From Clostridiaceae bacterium (GTDB lineage Bacteria > Bacillota > Clostridia > Lutisporales > Lutisporaceae): a stretch of 6,753 bases of DNA. The notes beneath the pieces are model-generated. The model did no database searches. It was not told the origin of the DNA and saw only the letters and a list, made by a program, of their open reading frames with translations. The DNA is taken from positions 4,316 through 11,068 of the forward strand of contig DPSW01000278.1 of the NCBI GenBank assembly GCA_003527145.1, written 5' to 3'. Shown piece after piece: positions 6,234 to 6,753 of the stretch (position 1 is the first letter of the stretch; each line of letters starts with the position of its first letter). The translations under genes and the position numbers were made by a program.

Positions 6234-6448
6234 TGTATAAATCCAAACCTTTCTCAATTATTTTGACAGATACGTATATAAATAACATTCTAAGGTTCAG
6301 ATGCAGTTGATCTGAACCTTAGAATACTCTATTTAAAAAGCTTTGCGTCACTTTATAAAAGCGAAAAGTTTATGCGTCTTCTCTTTTAATTCGGCAACGG
6401 TTAGCTATCGGGGCAAAGAAGTGATTTTCATTTTCTAGTAGAAGTTAC
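6234..6448 (-). promoter_or_regulatory. Long structured 5' leader of the HD-GYP gene, candidate riboswitch
   Basis: From the predicted start near 6448 to the ATG at 6233 there are about 215 untranslated nt. On the minus strand they hold GTTGCCGAATT (6389-6399 region), a hairpin of AAAAGAGAAG with TTTCGCTTTT around a loop containing ACGCATAAAC (about 6357-6388), GTGACGCAAAGC (6340-6351), and a perfect 16-bp hairpin (6287-6325). GACGCAAAGC preceded by an AAACT...AGT stem is the signature of the c-di-GMP-I (GEMM) aptamer core. The canonical 3' half is not found downstream of it, so the class is uncertain. Confidence 0.45.
6287..6325. repeat. Perfect 16-bp inverted repeat (hairpin) in the HD-GYP leader
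   Basis: ATTCTAAGGTTCAGAT (6287-6302) and ATCTGAACCTTAGAAT (6310-6325) are exact reverse complements around a 7-nt loop. No run of T follows on either strand; the minus side has only GTTATTTATAT. It lies 54 nt upstream of the HD-GYP ATG. It could be an expression platform, a weak terminator, an RNA stabiliser, or a protein-binding site in DNA. Confidence 0.9.
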
Positions 6449-6454
6449 AAATAT

Positions 6455-6483
6455 ATTATATATGGCAAATAATTCCTTGTCAA
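6455..6483 (-). promoter_or_regulatory. Perfect consensus sigma-A promoter of the HD-GYP gene
   Basis: On the minus strand TTGACA (6478-6483) and TATAAT (6455-6460) are separated by exactly 17 nt, the ideal arrangement. Transcription would begin near 6448 and run toward the HD-GYP gene. No other gene lies in its path, so the long leader belongs to that gene. Confidence 0.88.
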
Positions 6484-6497
6484 TATTTGTGCCATAT
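6460..6497. promoter_or_regulatory. Inverted repeat overlapping the promoter, candidate operator
   Basis: ATATGGC plus AAATA (6460-6471) is mirrored by TATTT, a 2-nt insert, and GCCATAT (6484-6497), a 7+5 bp interrupted inverted repeat. One arm covers the spacer next to the -10 box and the other lies just upstream of the -35 box, so a bound dimer would block or bend the promoter. No regulator gene is visible to assign. Confidence 0.45.
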
Positions 6498-6539
6498 CAT
6501 CATATTTTGCATAGTTTAATAGCTAAGGAGCCTATTAAA

Positions 6540-6567
6540 AAAAGCGGAGTCTTAATTCTCCGCTTTT
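6540..6567. terminator. Intrinsic terminator of ppaC
   Basis: AAAAGCGGAG (6540-6549) pairs perfectly with CTCCGCTTTT (6558-6567) around an 8-nt loop. On the minus strand the stem ends in CGC followed by TTTTTT, a strong terminator starting 1 nt past the ppaC stop. On the plus strand TTTT follows the GC core. It isolates ppaC from the HD-GYP promoter downstream on the same strand. Confidence 0.88.
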
Positions 6568-6568
6568 A

Positions 6569-6753
6569 TCATCTCAGCATCCTTATCGCTTCCGCTATCT
6601 TGGGTATTACTTGCTTCTTCCGGGAAACCACATCCTTTACAAAAGCTCCCTGCTCCCCTTCCACCTCAAAGGATAGCGGTATGAGAGCCGAGTTGGCGCT
6701 TCGGTGCAATAGGTATGAGCCTTCTTTTATTATATCCGTAACCAGCAGCAAGG
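6569..6753 (-). CDS. ppaC: Manganese-dependent inorganic pyrophosphatase, C-terminal end (partial)
   Basis: Family II pyrophosphatases hydrolyse pyrophosphate to phosphate in the cytoplasm, pulling biosynthetic reactions forward. Only the last 60 residues are here; the gene runs off the right edge. The segment is the end of the DHHA2 domain: LLVTDIIKEGSYLL, then a loop with a beta-hairpin, then the hallmark VVSRKKQVIP, whose Arg-Lys-Lys binds pyrophosphate, then a final helix. The N-terminal DHH domain with the metal ligands, and whether CBS/DRTGG regulatory domains are inserted, cannot be seen. The first Met-like codon in this stretch is an internal Leu (TTG). Confidence 0.82.
   Translation of the reverse strand, partial: LLLVTDIIKEGSYLLHRSANSALIPLSFEVEGEQGAFVKDVVSRKKQVIPKIAEAIRMLR

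Noticed and set aside
6263..6291. A plus-strand TTGACA with a CATTCT 17 nt downstream as an antisense promoter
   Set aside because: The -10 match is poor, and a 16-bp hairpin would begin at the -10 box itself. No gene lies downstream before the terminator.
6405..6431. An 8-codon leader peptide (MKITSLPR) in the HD-GYP leader, minus strand
   Set aside because: There is no ribosome site and no run of regulatory codons, and it ends within the structured segment; likely chance.

Overview
The window looks like chromosome of a low-GC Gram-positive anaerobe in the Clostridia sense. The grounds are strong AGGAGG-type ribosome sites, consensus sigma-A promoter hexamers, an M15B D,D-carboxypeptidase, a family II (Mn-dependent) pyrophosphatase and a clostridial-style HD-GYP protein. 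I cannot name the genus from sequence alone. No insertion sequence, tRNA, rRNA, CRISPR array or phage gene is visible.

Layout. (1) 1-1227, plus strand: the 3' part of a large PIG-L/LmbE-type zinc deacetylase whose first metal motif lies off the left edge. A 36-nt near-perfect palindrome sits inside its coding sequence. (2) 1235-2352, minus strand, convergent: a damaged nitrate/sulfonate/taurine-type ABC importer. The permease has lost its N-terminal third. The ATPase has an in-frame internal deletion that removes the Q-loop. No substrate-binding protein is nearby. (3) 2569-5195, plus strand: a promoter, then a membrane-anchored VanY-type D,D-carboxypeptidase and D-serine dehydratase (dsdA) 13 nt apart, closed by a bidirectional terminator. 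This reads as a D-amino-acid operon: one enzyme can release terminal D-residues from peptidoglycan peptides outside the cell, the other deaminates D-serine inside. (4) 5196-6233, minus strand: an HD-GYP protein, probably a cyclic-di-GMP phosphodiesterase. (5) 6234-6568: an unusually rich 5' region for the HD-GYP gene. (6) 6569-6753, minus strand: the C-terminal end of ppaC with its own terminator.

The most interesting stretch is the HD-GYP upstream region. It has a perfect consensus sigma-A promoter (TTGACA, 17 nt, TATAAT) overlapped by an inverted repeat, then a leader of about 215 nt. The leader carries a GTGACGCAAAGC block identical to the core of c-di-GMP-I (GEMM) riboswitches, a segment resembling the 3' end of such an aptamer but placed upstream of that core, two competing pairings, and a perfect 16-bp hairpin. 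A structured, possibly permuted or degenerate, c-di-GMP-sensing leader ahead of a c-di-GMP hydrolase is the main hypothesis from this window. It is inference and needs a covariance-model search.
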